A stretch of 24,899 bases of DNA, taken from assembly GCA_025360565.1 (NCBI GenBank), contig JANYBY010000052.1, forward strand, positions 1 through 24,899. Reading direction: 5' to 3'. The notes under the pieces are model-generated. The model saw nothing but the letters and a program-made list of their open reading frames with translations. It was not told where the DNA came from and ran no database searches. Each line of letters begins with the position of its first letter. Positions within the stretch are counted from its first letter, which is position 1. Made by a program: the position numbers and the translations under genes. The stretch is from Bacteroidota bacterium. GTDB taxonomy: Bacteria > Bacteroidota > Bacteroidia > B-17B0 > Aurantibacillaceae. Of this stretch, positions 1 through 8,300 are shown in pieces.

Positions 1-146
1 CGTTCACGAGCGGTCATTTTGCCTTGCTCGTGCAATTTGTCAATACGCGCTTTTCCTCCGCCTAAATAAACTTTTTGTAAACGCTGCTCCATCTGACTAA
101 TGAGCAAACGCATTTTATCGTCGTTCTTATTAACTTCTAAGTCCAT
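1..146 (-). CDS. Acyl-CoA carboxylase carboxyltransferase (beta) subunit, N-terminal fragment
   Basis: This gene runs off the left edge. The visible 48 codons begin at an ATG (positions 146-144) and read MDLEVNKNDDKMRLLISQ, followed by a segment with LGGGKARIDKLHEQGKMTAR. That is the typical N-terminus of biotin-dependent propionyl-CoA or methylmalonyl-CoA carboxyltransferases, where GGG-x-x-RI-x-x-x-H-x-x-GK-x-TARERI leads into the first crotonase-like domain. The enzyme moves carboxyl from carboxybiotin to an acyl-CoA in the cytoplasm. The family assignment is firm from this signature, but the substrate (propionyl-, acetyl- or another CoA) cannot be read from 48 residues. The next gene on the same strand ends 104 bases upstream. 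That gap is AT-rich and holds a short direct repeat (AAAAATAGGAAA) but no clear promoter. Confidence 0.8.
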   Translation of the reverse strand, partial: MDLEVNKNDDKMRLLISQMEQRLQKVYLGGGKARIDKLHEQGKMTARE

Positions 147-250
147 AGTAAAAATAATTTCTAAAGTTTAAAAATAGGAAAAATTACCGAGAGTTTCAGG
201 TTGATAAAAATAGGAAAGAAAATGGAAAGAGAAAATTAACGGACGAAACC

Positions 251-823
251 TTACTCCAAAAGTTCAGATTTATAAATATCCTTTACGCTTACGTATTTAG
301 TATCTAAATATTTGGTTGGATTTTTTTTAGCTGCTTCTTCGTCTTTTTCTTTGGGCTGGCAAAGATAAGTGCCAATGGTGGTTTTGTAAATTTTCCAGAT
401 AAATTCTGCGTTATATAACTCTTCGCTGTTTAAATTCTCTTTATCATCGTATTTAGTGCCGAGTTTAGCGGTTGCATAGCTTCGCATTGTTTTTATAACA
501 TCTTCGTTTATAACCCCGGTTTCATTTAACCATTTGATGCTATATTTTTTATCCACGGAAAGATCTATAAACTCCTGAAAGCTTACTTTTTTTAAAGGTT
601 CGCCTGCCGTGTAATACACCATTGGGTGACCGTTCTCAACAAAAATAATGCCCATGCAATTAAATTTCTCTTTATCACTTGCAGAGAGCGAATTTGATAT
701 TTTTGAACTTTTAATAAATACAATATCGCCATTTTGCCAATTGTTCTCATTTACTCCCTGAGCGTAAGAAACGTTTGTTAATGATAACAAAAACAAAGTT
801 GAAATTAGTGTGAGAGTCTTCAT
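251..823 (-). CDS. Exported YiiX-like permuted papain-fold protein, catalytic residues replaced (copy 1)
   Basis: This 190-residue protein has a Sec signal peptide (cleavage likely after SYA, about residue 21). The mature part follows the YiiX/YaeF permuted papain-like family (peptidase family C92) throughout: NGDIVF near the start, the FNCMGIIFVENG strand, the KLGTKYDDK stretch, and YNAEFIWKIYK. In E. coli YiiX, from memory, the matching stretches are YSHTGM and QYCSEVVWKVY, which carry the catalytic His and Cys. Here His is replaced by Cys and Cys by Asn, so ordinary cysteine amidase chemistry is not expected. The only Cys residues in the mature protein are that one and the one in YLCQPKE. 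They could form a disulfide across the old active site (inference). The gene lies 79 bases downstream of a paralogue, so the two are probably cotranscribed. Function is unknown; binding of a cell-wall or lipid ligand is possible. Confidence 0.75.
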   Translation of the reverse strand: MKTLTLISTLFLLSLTNVSYAQGVNENNWQNGDIVFIKSSKISNSLSASDKEKFNCMGIIFVENGHPMVYYTAGEPLKKVSFQEFIDLSVDKKYSIKWLNETGVINEDVIKTMRSYATAKLGTKYDDKENLNSEELYNAEFIWKIYKTTIGTYLCQPKEKDEEAAKKNPTKYLDTKYVSVKDIYKSELLE

Positions 824-902
824 GTTTTAAATTTTATATCGGATGGTATAAAAATAAGAAAAATTTGCCAAAAACTGTCTATAAATCTAACAAATAACGG
901 GT

Positions 903-1487
903 TTATTCAAAGAATTCGGATTTGTAAATGTCGTTAACGCTCACGTATTTATTGGCCAAACTGTTGCCTCCTCCGTTTGAATAGTTTTTTGAAGAAGATC
1001 CGCTGGCAGTAACTTCTTTAGGTTCGCAAACATACACGCCGAGATAGTTTTTGTATATTTTCCAGATAAATTCAGCATTATAAAAGTTTTCGGAGGTTAA
1101 TTCTTCTTTTGTATCATAAGCGGAACCCAGTTTTGCATTTACAAAAATTTTCATGGTGCTTATAGCTTCTTCGGTAAGTAAATTAGCCTCGACCATACGT
1201 TTAATATTGTATTTACTATTTTCAGAGAGCTTTATAAAATCGTTCAGTTCGCATTTTTTTAAGGGTTCATCGGCGTAATACACCATTGATTTTCCTTTTT
1301 CAACAAAAATAATTCCGGCACAATTAAATTTGGCTTTTTCGTTTACTTGCGAAGATGGAGGTAAACTCTTTTTTATAAAAACAACGTCGCCTGTTTTACA
1401 ATCACTTGCATTAATGTCTTGCGAAAATGAATTATGGCTAATGCCCATTAACAAAATACTGAAAAAGAAGAGTGTAATTTTTTGCAT
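903..1487 (-). CDS. Exported YiiX-like permuted papain-fold protein, catalytic residues replaced (copy 2)
   Basis: This 194-residue paralogue of the neighbouring gene starts at ATG 1487 and has a signal peptide ending near SFS (residue 22). It shares the CKTGDVVFIKK start, FNCAGIIFVEKG, KLGSAYDTKEE, and FYNAEFIWKIYKNYLGVYVCEPKE in the C-terminal half. The same two substitutions occur as in the other copy: Cys where the family has catalytic His, and Asn where it has catalytic Cys. The loss therefore predates the duplication or is maintained by selection. An insert rich in Ser, Gly and Asn (ASGSSSKNYSNGGGNS) before the conserved C-terminus KYVSVNDIYKSE is absent from the other copy. The protein has two further Cys residues (ASDCKTGD, LKKCELN). 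It is probably the first gene of a two-gene transcript. The 165 bases upstream show no convincing promoter match. Role unknown. Confidence 0.75.
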   Translation of the reverse strand: MQKITLFFFSILLMGISHNSFSQDINASDCKTGDVVFIKKSLPPSSQVNEKAKFNCAGIIFVEKGKSMVYYADEPLKKCELNDFIKLSENSKYNIKRMVEANLLTEEAISTMKIFVNAKLGSAYDTKEELTSENFYNAEFIWKIYKNYLGVYVCEPKEVTASGSSSKNYSNGGGNSLANKYVSVNDIYKSEFFE

Positions 1488-1652
1488 GGGCTTTAGTTTT
1501 AAAGTTTTACTAATATAGGCAAGGTCTTACATTGTTGTACGGCCTGAGTTAAAAAAAGTTCAGCTTTTTTATCAACATACACTAAACGCGTGTTATTATA
1601 TAGATAATGAGAGAAGTTGGAAAGACCAAAACCAATTTAGAAGCGTTCAATA

Positions 1653-2288
1653 TTAATTTTTAAGCATTAGCATTAAACCATCGCGTAAGGGCGCCAAAAT
1701 ATTCTCAACCCTTTTATCCGCATTTATTTTCTCATTAAAATTATGAATGGCCTGTGTTTCGGCATCTTTAGTTTCCTCTAAAACCTTACCACTCCATAAA
1801 ACATTATCGGCAATTAACAAGCCTCCGGTATTGACTTGATCAATTACAAGATCAAAATACACCGGGTAATTTTTTTTATCGGCATCAATAAAAACCAGAT
1901 CCCACTTATAATTCAAGGCAGGTAAAACGTTTTGGGCATTACCGGTGATCAATTCAATTTTAGTTTTAAATGCCGATCTGTTGATGTATTCTTGCGCAAA
2001 TCGATTGGTTTCTTCGTTGGGATCAATGGTAATTAATTTCCCATTCTCGCTTAAGCCCTCTGCAAGGCAAAGCGCCGAATAGCCGGTATAAGTTCCAATT
2101 TCTAAAACAAAAGCGGGCCTACGAAGTTTGGATAAAAAGCTTAAGAACCGGCCTTGTATATGCCCGCTGAGCATGCGGGGCTGCGAAACTTTTAAATGCG
2201 TTTGCCTGTTCAGTTCTTTCAGCAACTCAGGTTCCGCGGTACTTAAATTTTCACAATAATCGAGTAATTCTTTGGTAATAAAATCCAT
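1653..2288 (-). CDS. Class I SAM-dependent O-methyltransferase (caffeoyl-CoA OMT-like family)
   Basis: This is a soluble methyltransferase of about 211 residues from the family that includes catechol, caffeoyl-CoA and TrmR-type enzymes. Motif I for SAM binding is VLEIGTYTGYSALCLAEGL. The acidic motif FIDADKKNYPVYFD follows, and then ADNVLWSGKV; these are the metal-binding and active-site regions of the family. The frame stays open to an ATG at 2342, but that would add 18 residues (MFSFQFLKPLICVYKVKP) with no family counterpart and would overlap the divergent lipoprotein gene. The second ATG (2288, MDFITKELLDYCE) fits the usual N-terminus. The physiological substrate cannot be read from the sequence: tRNA 5-hydroxyuridine (TrmR) and small phenolics are both known in the family. 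It is divergent from the lipoprotein gene, whose promoter lies inside its first codons. Confidence 0.85.
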   Translation of the reverse strand: MDFITKELLDYCENLSTAEPELLKELNRQTHLKVSQPRMLSGHIQGRFLSFLSKLRRPAFVLEIGTYTGYSALCLAEGLSENGKLITIDPNEETNRFAQEYINRSAFKTKIELITGNAQNVLPALNYKWDLVFIDADKKNYPVYFDLVIDQVNTGGLLIADNVLWSGKVLEETKDAETQAIHNFNEKINADKRVENILAPLRDGLMLMLKN

Positions 2289-2301
2289 TGGTTTAACTTT
2301 G
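2271..2301 (+). promoter_or_regulatory. Bacteroidota-type promoter for the CX4CH lipoprotein gene
   Basis: TTTG (2271-2274), 19 bases, then TAACTTTG (2294-2301) is a full match to the Bacteroidota -33/-7 consensus TTTG-N19-21-TAnnTTTG. Transcription would start near 2307, giving a leader of about 25 bases before the ATG at 2333. The -33 part lies within the first codons of the divergent O-methyltransferase gene, so the two genes share this control region. The assignment is by pattern only. Confidence 0.65.
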
Positions 2302-2332
2302 TAAACACAAATTAAGGGTTTTAAAAACTGAA

Positions 2333-2659
2333 ATGAAAACATTTTTTGTTAGGGCAGCGTTAATTTTAACGGTACTTTTTATCGCGGTGATTTCCTGCAA
2401 AAAAAACGCGGTTCCAAAATGCGATGGTACGGCTTCCACTTACAACTCAAATATGCAGGCCTTAATTAATTCAAAGTGTACTAATCCTGGTTGTCATCCA
2501 AATTATGCAACATTCGCAGGTATTAAAAGTGTATTAGATAATGGAGCTTTTAAAAACCGAGTTGTAAGCACTAAGGATATGCCGCAAGGAGGTTCTTTAG
2601 GCACGAGCGATCTTAACAAAGTTCAGTGTTGGATTGATGCGGGTTATCCTGAAAAGTAA
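2333..2659 (+). CDS. Small lipoprotein with CX4CH haem-like motif
   Basis: This 108-residue protein has a type II signal peptide with a lipobox (AVIS followed by Cys22), so it should be lipid-anchored in the envelope. The mature part has CTNPGCH (Cys49, Cys54, His55), a CX4CH variant of the c-type haem motif, followed by KDMPQGG (Met83), which could be the distal axial ligand, and a C-terminal WIDAGYPE. The segment INSKC-x4-CH ... MP-x-GG-x-L ... CWIDAG is typical of small cytochrome-c-like domains in Bacteroidota and Planctomycetes. Two more Cys (30 and 99) may form a disulfide. Haem attachment is inferred, since the usual motif is CX2CH. The neighbours suggest no redox partner. The gene converges with the AcpH-like gene, with stop codons only three bases apart. 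Confidence 0.7.
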   Translation: MKTFFVRAALILTVLFIAVISCKKNAVPKCDGTASTYNSNMQALINSKCTNPGCHPNYATFAGIKSVLDNGAFKNRVVSTKDMPQGGSLGTSDLNKVQCWIDAGYPEK

Positions 2660-2662
2660 CCT

Positions 2663-3229
2663 CTATTTAAATTCCCGTATTGCATCGCCAAAAAAATCTT
2701 GAAAATTTTGTTGCAATTGTATTTCATTCTGTAAAAAAGTTTCAACCGAATTGTTAAGCCAAACGCCGTGATTGATACGGTGCGACAGATGATACAGCAC
2801 TTTTTCAATTCCCGGAATATTTGCATACGCAGCATAAATATTATTTTGAATAACGTATTTTAAAAACCCGGCTGAGGATTCCGGAAAAATTGCGACGTTG
2901 TTTTTGTAAATCGCGTAAACATTTTTGGTATAGTCGTTCAGCCCAATATCTGCAATGCTTTCAAAGTTTTTTGCCAGAAAATGGTCGAAATAAATATCTA
3001 CTAAAATACCGCTGTATTTTTCAAGATCGGTATAAAAAAAACGTTTACTTTCTTTAAATTTTGGGTGCGAATCGGTAAACGTATCTATTCTGCGGTGAAG
3101 TTTTATGCCTTCAATTATTTCGGGTGAATAATTTTCAAAATTATTTCCATGAATGTGATCGGCAATAAAATTACCTATGAGGAGACCCTCGTTGTTATTT
3201 GATAAAAAAGAATGTGCGAGGTAGTTCAC
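2663..3229 (-). CDS. Acyl carrier protein phosphodiesterase-like protein (AcpH/DUF479 family)
   Basis: This 188-residue protein has the whole AcpH pattern: NYLAHSFLS at the N-terminus, GNFIADHIHG, LHRRIDTFTDSHP, and the helix ILVDIYFDHFLAKNF, with His and Asp residues set as in HD-type metal phosphodiesterases. AcpH removes the 4'-phosphopantetheine arm from acyl carrier protein in the cytoplasm. Length matches the family (about 190). The start codon is GTG at 3229, since the N-terminus MNYLAH is the conserved start and no in-frame ATG lies just upstream. A -7-like TAAATTTG sits on the minus strand at 3242-3235. This would place transcription at or beside the GTG, giving a leaderless or nearly leaderless message if real. 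Activity on ACP in Bacteroidota homologues is inferred from the family. Confidence 0.85.
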   Translation of the reverse strand: MNYLAHSFLSNNNEGLLIGNFIADHIHGNNFENYSPEIIEGIKLHRRIDTFTDSHPKFKESKRFFYTDLEKYSGILVDIYFDHFLAKNFESIADIGLNDYTKNVYAIYKNNVAIFPESSAGFLKYVIQNNIYAAYANIPGIEKVLYHLSHRINHGVWLNNSVETFLQNEIQLQQNFQDFFGDAIREFK

Positions 3230-3256
3230 TATGGCAAATTTAAGTATTTTTAAGCC

Positions 3257-3952
3257 GTGAATATTTTTATTGCTTCTATAGAAAATAAGATCGCCCGATT
3301 AACTCCCAATGAAAGTCATCATTGTGCAAAGGTGCTTAGAATGAAGGCGAGCGAACAGATTCATATAATTGACGGAAAAGGAAATTTTTATACAGGAATT
3401 TTAACCGTTGTATCCGATAAAAAATGTGAAGCTGAAGTAGTTTCGGGACCAAACCCACAGGCAAAAAGAAACTATTATTTGCACTTAGCTATTGCGCCAA
3501 CCAAACAAATAGACAGGATAGAGTGGATGATTGAAAAAGCGGTTGAGATTGGGGTGGACGAGATTTCGTTTGTGCAATGTAAAAATTCTGAGCGAACCAC
3601 AATTAAAATTGAAAGAATTAATAAGATCATTGAAAGTGCCGTTAAACAAAGCCTGCAGGCCTTTATGCCGAAAATAAATGAATTGATAATGTTAAAGGAA
3701 TTTCTATCAAAAAATAAAGCGGATCAAAAATTAATTGCGCATTGTAATGATTCAGAAAAGAAAGATCTAAGATCGTTTGAATTCAAAAACAGATCAACAC
3801 TTGTGTTAATTGGCCCCGAAGGTGATTTTACAAAGGAGGAAATTGCGATGGCAAGTGAACAAAAATTTATCGCGATAAGTTTAGGAGATACACGTTTAAG
3901 AAGCGAAACCGCGGGATTGTATGTTTGTCAGGCAATATCCATTTTAACTTAA
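3257..3952 (+). CDS. rsmE: 16S rRNA (uracil(1498)-N(3))-methyltransferase RsmE
   Basis: This 231-residue SPOUT methyltransferase methylates N3 of U1498 in the decoding region of 16S rRNA. The N-terminal PUA-like part contains ESHHCAKVLRMKASEQIHIIDGKG. The catalytic knotted domain contains LHLAIAPTKQIDRIEWMIEKA, GVDEISF, SERTTIKIERI, then LIGPEGDFTKEE and the knot signature SLGDTRLRSETAGLYVCQAI, all diagnostic of RsmE. The start is GTG at 3257 (NIFIAS). It lies 27 bases from the GTG of the divergent AcpH-like gene. Only 10 bases separate its stop from the ung start, so the two are probably cotranscribed. Confidence 0.95.
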   Translation: MNIFIASIENKIARLTPNESHHCAKVLRMKASEQIHIIDGKGNFYTGILTVVSDKKCEAEVVSGPNPQAKRNYYLHLAIAPTKQIDRIEWMIEKAVEIGVDEISFVQCKNSERTTIKIERINKIIESAVKQSLQAFMPKINELIMLKEFLSKNKADQKLIAHCNDSEKKDLRSFEFKNRSTLVLIGPEGDFTKEEIAMASEQKFIAISLGDTRLRSETAGLYVCQAISILT

Positions 3953-3962
3953 AAGTAAATAC

Positions 3963-4631
3963 ATGATCGATCCCGAAATGCACGAGAGCTGGAAAACCTT
4001 GCTGACAGAGGAGTTTAAGAAGGAATATTTTATTGGATTGAAAAATTTTTTGGTGGAAGAAAAAAAAGCTCATCTTATTTATCCTCCCGGAAAATTAATT
4101 TTTTCGGCATTTAACTTTACACCGTTCGATAAAATAAAAGTGGTTATACTTGGGCAGGATCCCTATCATGGTGCAGGACAAGCGAACGGTTTTTGTTTTT
4201 CGGTAAATGACGAGGTGCGTTGTCCGCCAAGCCTGGTGAATATTTTTAAAGAAATGAAAAGCGATTGTGGCTGCGAAATTCCTATTACAGGAAACCTTGA
4301 ATCGTGGGCAAAACAAGGTGTTTTTTTACTGAACGCAACATTAACTGTAAGAGCAAATGAAGCGGGGAGTCATCAAAAAAAGGGGTGGGAACAATTTACC
4401 GACGCGGTAATAAAATTAATTTCGGATAAACAGGAGCATGTGGTGTTTATGTTGTGGGGCAATTACGCCAAGGCGAAAGCCGAATTAATAAATGCGCAAA
4501 AACATTTGGTGTTGCAGGCAGCGCATCCGTCGCCTTTAGCGCGAGGGGCTTTTTTTGGAAGTAGGCATTTTTCGAAGGCGAACGAATATTTAAAAAACGA
4601 AGGAAAAAGTCCTGTGAATTGGTGCATTTAA
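3963..4631 (+). CDS. ung: Uracil-DNA glycosylase, family 1
   Basis: This enzyme removes uracil from DNA as the first step of base excision repair. The 222-residue protein is full length for the family. The water-activating loop GQDPYHG (residues 64-70, Asp66 catalytic) is intact, as are the uracil-stacking Phe region GFCFSV, the Pro-rich loop RCPPSLVNIFKEM, LLNATLTVR (uracil-binding Asn), and the DNA-intercalating HPSPLARG with GFFGSRHFS-like AFFGSRHFSKAN. It follows rsmE by 10 bases, a pairing of two nucleic-acid maintenance genes that probably reflects simple cotranscription. Confidence 0.97.
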   Translation: MIDPEMHESWKTLLTEEFKKEYFIGLKNFLVEEKKAHLIYPPGKLIFSAFNFTPFDKIKVVILGQDPYHGAGQANGFCFSVNDEVRCPPSLVNIFKEMKSDCGCEIPITGNLESWAKQGVFLLNATLTVRANEAGSHQKKGWEQFTDAVIKLISDKQEHVVFMLWGNYAKAKAELINAQKHLVLQAAHPSPLARGAFFGSRHFSKANEYLKNEGKSPVNWCI

Positions 4632-4655
4632 ATTAGTATTGATTGTTATTACAAC

Positions 4656-4678
4656 TTAAACTAAAATTTTTAGTTTAA
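4656..4678 (+). terminator. AT-only inverted repeat downstream of ung (possible terminator)
   Basis: TTAAACTAAAA (4656-4666), one T, then TTTTAGTTTAA (4668-4678) is a perfect 11-base inverted repeat. It sits 25 bases after the ung stop. It has no GC clamp beyond one C/G pair and no T tract after it, so termination is uncertain; it could instead be an operator-like palindrome. The rest of the ung-4842 gap holds only the candidate promoter at 4788-4818. Confidence 0.35.
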
Positions 4679-4787
4679 CTGAAGTAAAAATTAACCGAAA
4701 AAAGGAACTATTTCAACGGCTCATATCTGACATTTGACGAAAAAAAACCAATGTTAATAACAAGGTGCCGTTTCACCCTTTTTAGAG

Positions 4788-4818
4788 TTGATTTTTTTTA
4801 TTAAACATCTTATATTTA
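4788..4818 (+). promoter_or_regulatory. Candidate Bacteroidota promoter for the adhesin operon
   Basis: TTG (4788-4790), 20 bases, TATATTTA (4811-4818) matches the -33/-7 consensus with one mismatch (final G to A). The predicted start near 4824 gives a short leader to the ATG at 4842. It would drive both the 4842 gene and the long adhesin gene behind it. Confidence 0.45.
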
Positions 4819-4841
4819 GGACGTTAATAAACAAAATCTCT

Positions 4842-5360
4842 ATGAAGAATATTCTAAATTTTGGCAAAACTTTAACCGCATTTTTGGTTGTGGCAAGTTT
4901 AAGTTCACCAATTTTGGTACAAGCCCAAAATGCGGGTAACAAATCTGTTTCCAATTCAAAAATTCAAAAAAATGAGGCTTTAAGCGCCAATGTCGCTGTA
5001 GCAGGGAATACCTGGCAAAGCGCAATTTTACGGGCGGACGGGTTAATGGAAGTAGAAGGAGTAGAAGCATATTCGATAAGAACAAATTGCGGTAGCGAGG
5101 ATGTTGTGCTGGTAAAATTTGTGAATAAAAATAATTATAAAGTGCGTGTTGAGTGGGTTGACGCTATAAAAACAGAAAGCGGTTGGATCTATTCAAAAAG
5201 CCAAACGGCAAAATCATTATACCTAGAGCCCGGTGCTACCTTGGTTGGAGAGTGTAAAGGATTAGAAAAACTAAAAGTAAATATAAATTCTATTTTAAGT
5301 GATCCTCAATCATTCGGTCATTATTCTGTTTCAGGTTTAACAACAACTAAAGTAAAATAA
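4842..5360 (+). CDS. Small exported protein of unknown function, upstream partner of the adhesin gene
   Basis: This protein of about 172 residues starts at ATG 4842 (MKNILNFGKTLTAFLVVASL). An earlier in-frame ATG at 4788 would add 18 residues and disrupt the signal peptide. Cleavage is likely after VQA (residue 28). The mature part starts with a Ser/Asn/Lys-rich stretch. It then has a probable single beta domain: IRTNCGSEDVVLVKFVNKN, YKVRVEWVDAI, and LYLEPGATLVGECKG. Cys83 and Cys128 could form a disulfide. I recognise no enzyme motif and no sorting domain. The gene ends four bases before the start of the 1680-residue T9SS protein, so the two are almost certainly cotranscribed. Its product may act with that protein as a chaperone, partner or cell-surface companion (inference). 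Confidence 0.75.
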   Translation: MKNILNFGKTLTAFLVVASLSSPILVQAQNAGNKSVSNSKIQKNEALSANVAVAGNTWQSAILRADGLMEVEGVEAYSIRTNCGSEDVVLVKFVNKNNYKVRVEWVDAIKTESGWIYSKSQTAKSLYLEPGATLVGECKGLEKLKVNINSILSDPQSFGHYSVSGLTTTKVK

Positions 5361-5364
5361 TATT

Positions 5365-8300
5365 ATGAACAAATTTTTATCTATTACGTCAAAACTAATT
5401 AAACTATCCGAGATCAAAAGTTTCAGATATTTTGTATTCGTAACTTCATTTTTCTTTTTAGTTGCAAACGGCGCAAAATCGCAAGTAACGATCATTACCA
5501 ATACGGTAACCTGGACAACAGGTTGGTGTAATATTTGCGGGCCTTTAACGGGTAACTATGCTTGTGCGCAAGGGTCAGGTAGTCCAATGTGGAACTCAGG
5601 CATTAATAATTTTGTGGCTCCTGCCATTCCCGGTCAGGTTGTAACAGGTGTTTGTATCACAGTTAATAAAGTAGATTGCGGTTTAACTAATTTATGTGTT
5701 ACTATGAATGGTGTAAATATTCAATGTATCCCTACACCTCCGGGTACAAATTGCAGTTGCGGTGCTTGCTGGCCTCAAACATTTTGTAATAATTTTCCTT
5801 GTCCTACCGGTATTCCGGGATTTAATTACGGTGGTGTAAATCAGATTCAATTGATCAATACCGGAAACTTATGTGTAAATAACGCCGTTATTACTTTAAC
5901 ATACCAAACTTGCTGTCAGGCTCCAACAATTACTGCAGTTGCAAATCCTATCGCGGTTTGTGCAGGTTTCCCTTCAACGCTTACAGCAGGTGGCGCAGGA
6001 ATAGGCGGAACTTATACCTGGCAGCCCGGCGGACTTATTGGTGCTTCGGTGGTTGTTTCTCCTGCAGTAACTACAATTTACACTGTATCGGGTACTACAA
6101 GTTTATCTTGCACCGGAACACGAACTGTTCAGGTTACTGTTAATCCAACTCCAACAATTACAGCAACACCAAATCCAACTGCGATCTGTATCGGCCAAAG
6201 TGCTACCGTTACTCTTGCAGGAGCAAATACCTACACTACAAATGTTGGAAATTTGATAGGAACACCTATCGTAGTTTCTCCAACAGCCACTACCATTTAT
6301 ACTACTACCGGCACTTCTGCCCTTGGTTGTGTGGGTACCGTTACTTTCCAAATCATTGTTAATCCTTTACCGGTTGTGCTTCCCGGAAGTAATAGCCCTG
6401 TTTGCGCAGGCGGAAATTTAAGTTTAACTGTTGGGCCGGCTACAACATACACATGGACGGGCCCCGGAGCTTTTGTAAGTAATCTGCAGAATCCGGTAAG
6501 AACGAATGCAACGCCTACCATGTCCGGAGTTTATACAGTTTCTGTTACTAACGGTTCGGGGTGTACCGCTTCTGCAACTATTAACGTGGTGGTTAGTCCG
6601 CCGCTTGTTGTTAACCCAACAAATACCGGCCCTTATTGCGCCGGAGCAAATATCAGTCTTTCTGTAACTGCCGGTACCACTTATTCATGGACCGGCCCTG
6701 CTGGATTTGTAAATAATCTTCAAATGCCTGTTATTGTTAACGGGCAAACCATTAATGCCGGTGTTTACACGGTAAGTGTAACGCTTGGTGGCTGTATAAG
6801 TACAGGTACCACTAATGTTGTTGTAAATCCATTACCATCTCCAACCGCCGCGGCTAACAGCCCTGTATGTGTTGGCCAGCCTATCAACTTTAACGGATCA
6901 GGTGGGACAACTTATACATGGACAGGTCCGGGAGGATTTGCATCCAACGCACAAAATCCTTTGATAGCTGTTGCACAAGTTTCAAACGCCGGAGTTTATA
7001 CATTGAATGTGAGTAACGCTTTTGGCTGTACAAAAAATACAACTGTAAATGTTGTTGTAAATCCATTACCTGTTATTGTAGTAAATAGCCCAACGGTTTG
7101 CGTAGGGCAACCTATAAATTTAACGGCTACCGGCGGCACAGCGTATGCATGGAGCGGACCGTTAGGTTATGTTTCGGCAGTACAAAATCCAATTATTCCT
7201 AATGCTCAACTAACCATGAGCGGTGGCTATACAGTAATTGTTACCAGCGCGTTTGGTTGTACTGCAAGTGCGGTAGCTAACGTAAGTGTTATTACTTTAC
7301 CAACTCCAAATATTGTAAGCAACAGCCCTGTTTGTGTTGGGGGTACTTTATCTTTTACAGCCAGCGGGGCAGGTGCTTATAACTGGTCGGGCCCAAATGG
7401 GTTTGTTAGTTTACTCATCAATCCAAGTATTGTAAACGTTCAATTGGTTGCAAGCGGAATATATACCTTAATAGGTACTGCCGGTTCTTGCTCTAATGTA
7501 ACAACTGCGTCTATCACCATTAATCCATTACCAACACCAACCGCTACAAGCAACAGTCCTGTTTGTGTTGGTCAGCCAATCAACTTTACGGGCGCGGGCG
7601 GTACAACTTATACATGGAGCGGTCCGGGTGGATTTGCATCTAACGCTCAAAACCCATTGATAGGGGTTGCTCAAGCATCCAACGCAGGAGTTTATACATT
7701 AAATGTAAGTAATGCGTTTGGTTGTACAAAAAATACAACAGTAAACGTGGTTATAAATCCTTTACCGATAATTGCGGTTAACAGCCCAACGGTTTGTTTA
7801 AACACACCCATAAATTTAACGGCCAACGGTGGTACAGCGTATGCATGGAGCGGACCGTTAGGTTATGTTTCTCCTTTGCAAAATCCAATTATTCCTAACG
7901 CTCAATTAAATATGAGCGGTAATTATACTGTAACTGTAACAAGTAACTTTGGCTGTACAAATACAGCAGTAGCAAATGTTTTAGTATTAACATTACCGGT
8001 ACCAAATATTGTAAGTAATAGTCCGGTTTGTGTGGGTGGTACCTTATCGTTTACAGCATCAGGTGCCGGTACCTATAATTGGACAGGTCCAAATGGTTTT
8101 GCAAGTGCTTTGGTTAACCCAAGCATAGTTAACGTTCAATTGGTTGCTGGCGGAATTTATACTTTAGTTGGAACAGCAGGAACTTGTTCAGCCTCTACAA
8201 CGGCTTCTATAACTATTAATCCATTACCTGTACCAACAGCAACAAGTAACAGTGCTGTTTGTTTAAACCAAGCGCTTAATTTAATGGGCGGAGGCGGAAC

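Noticed and set aside
2289..2342. Longer N-terminus for the O-methyltransferase from ATG 2342
   Set aside because: The extra 18 residues are not family-like, overlap the divergent lipoprotein start, and would place the start codon beyond its promoter.
2644..2835. Minus-strand open frame of 63 codons overlapping the AcpH-like gene
   Set aside because: It is in another frame of a well-supported AcpH-family gene and has no recognisable features.
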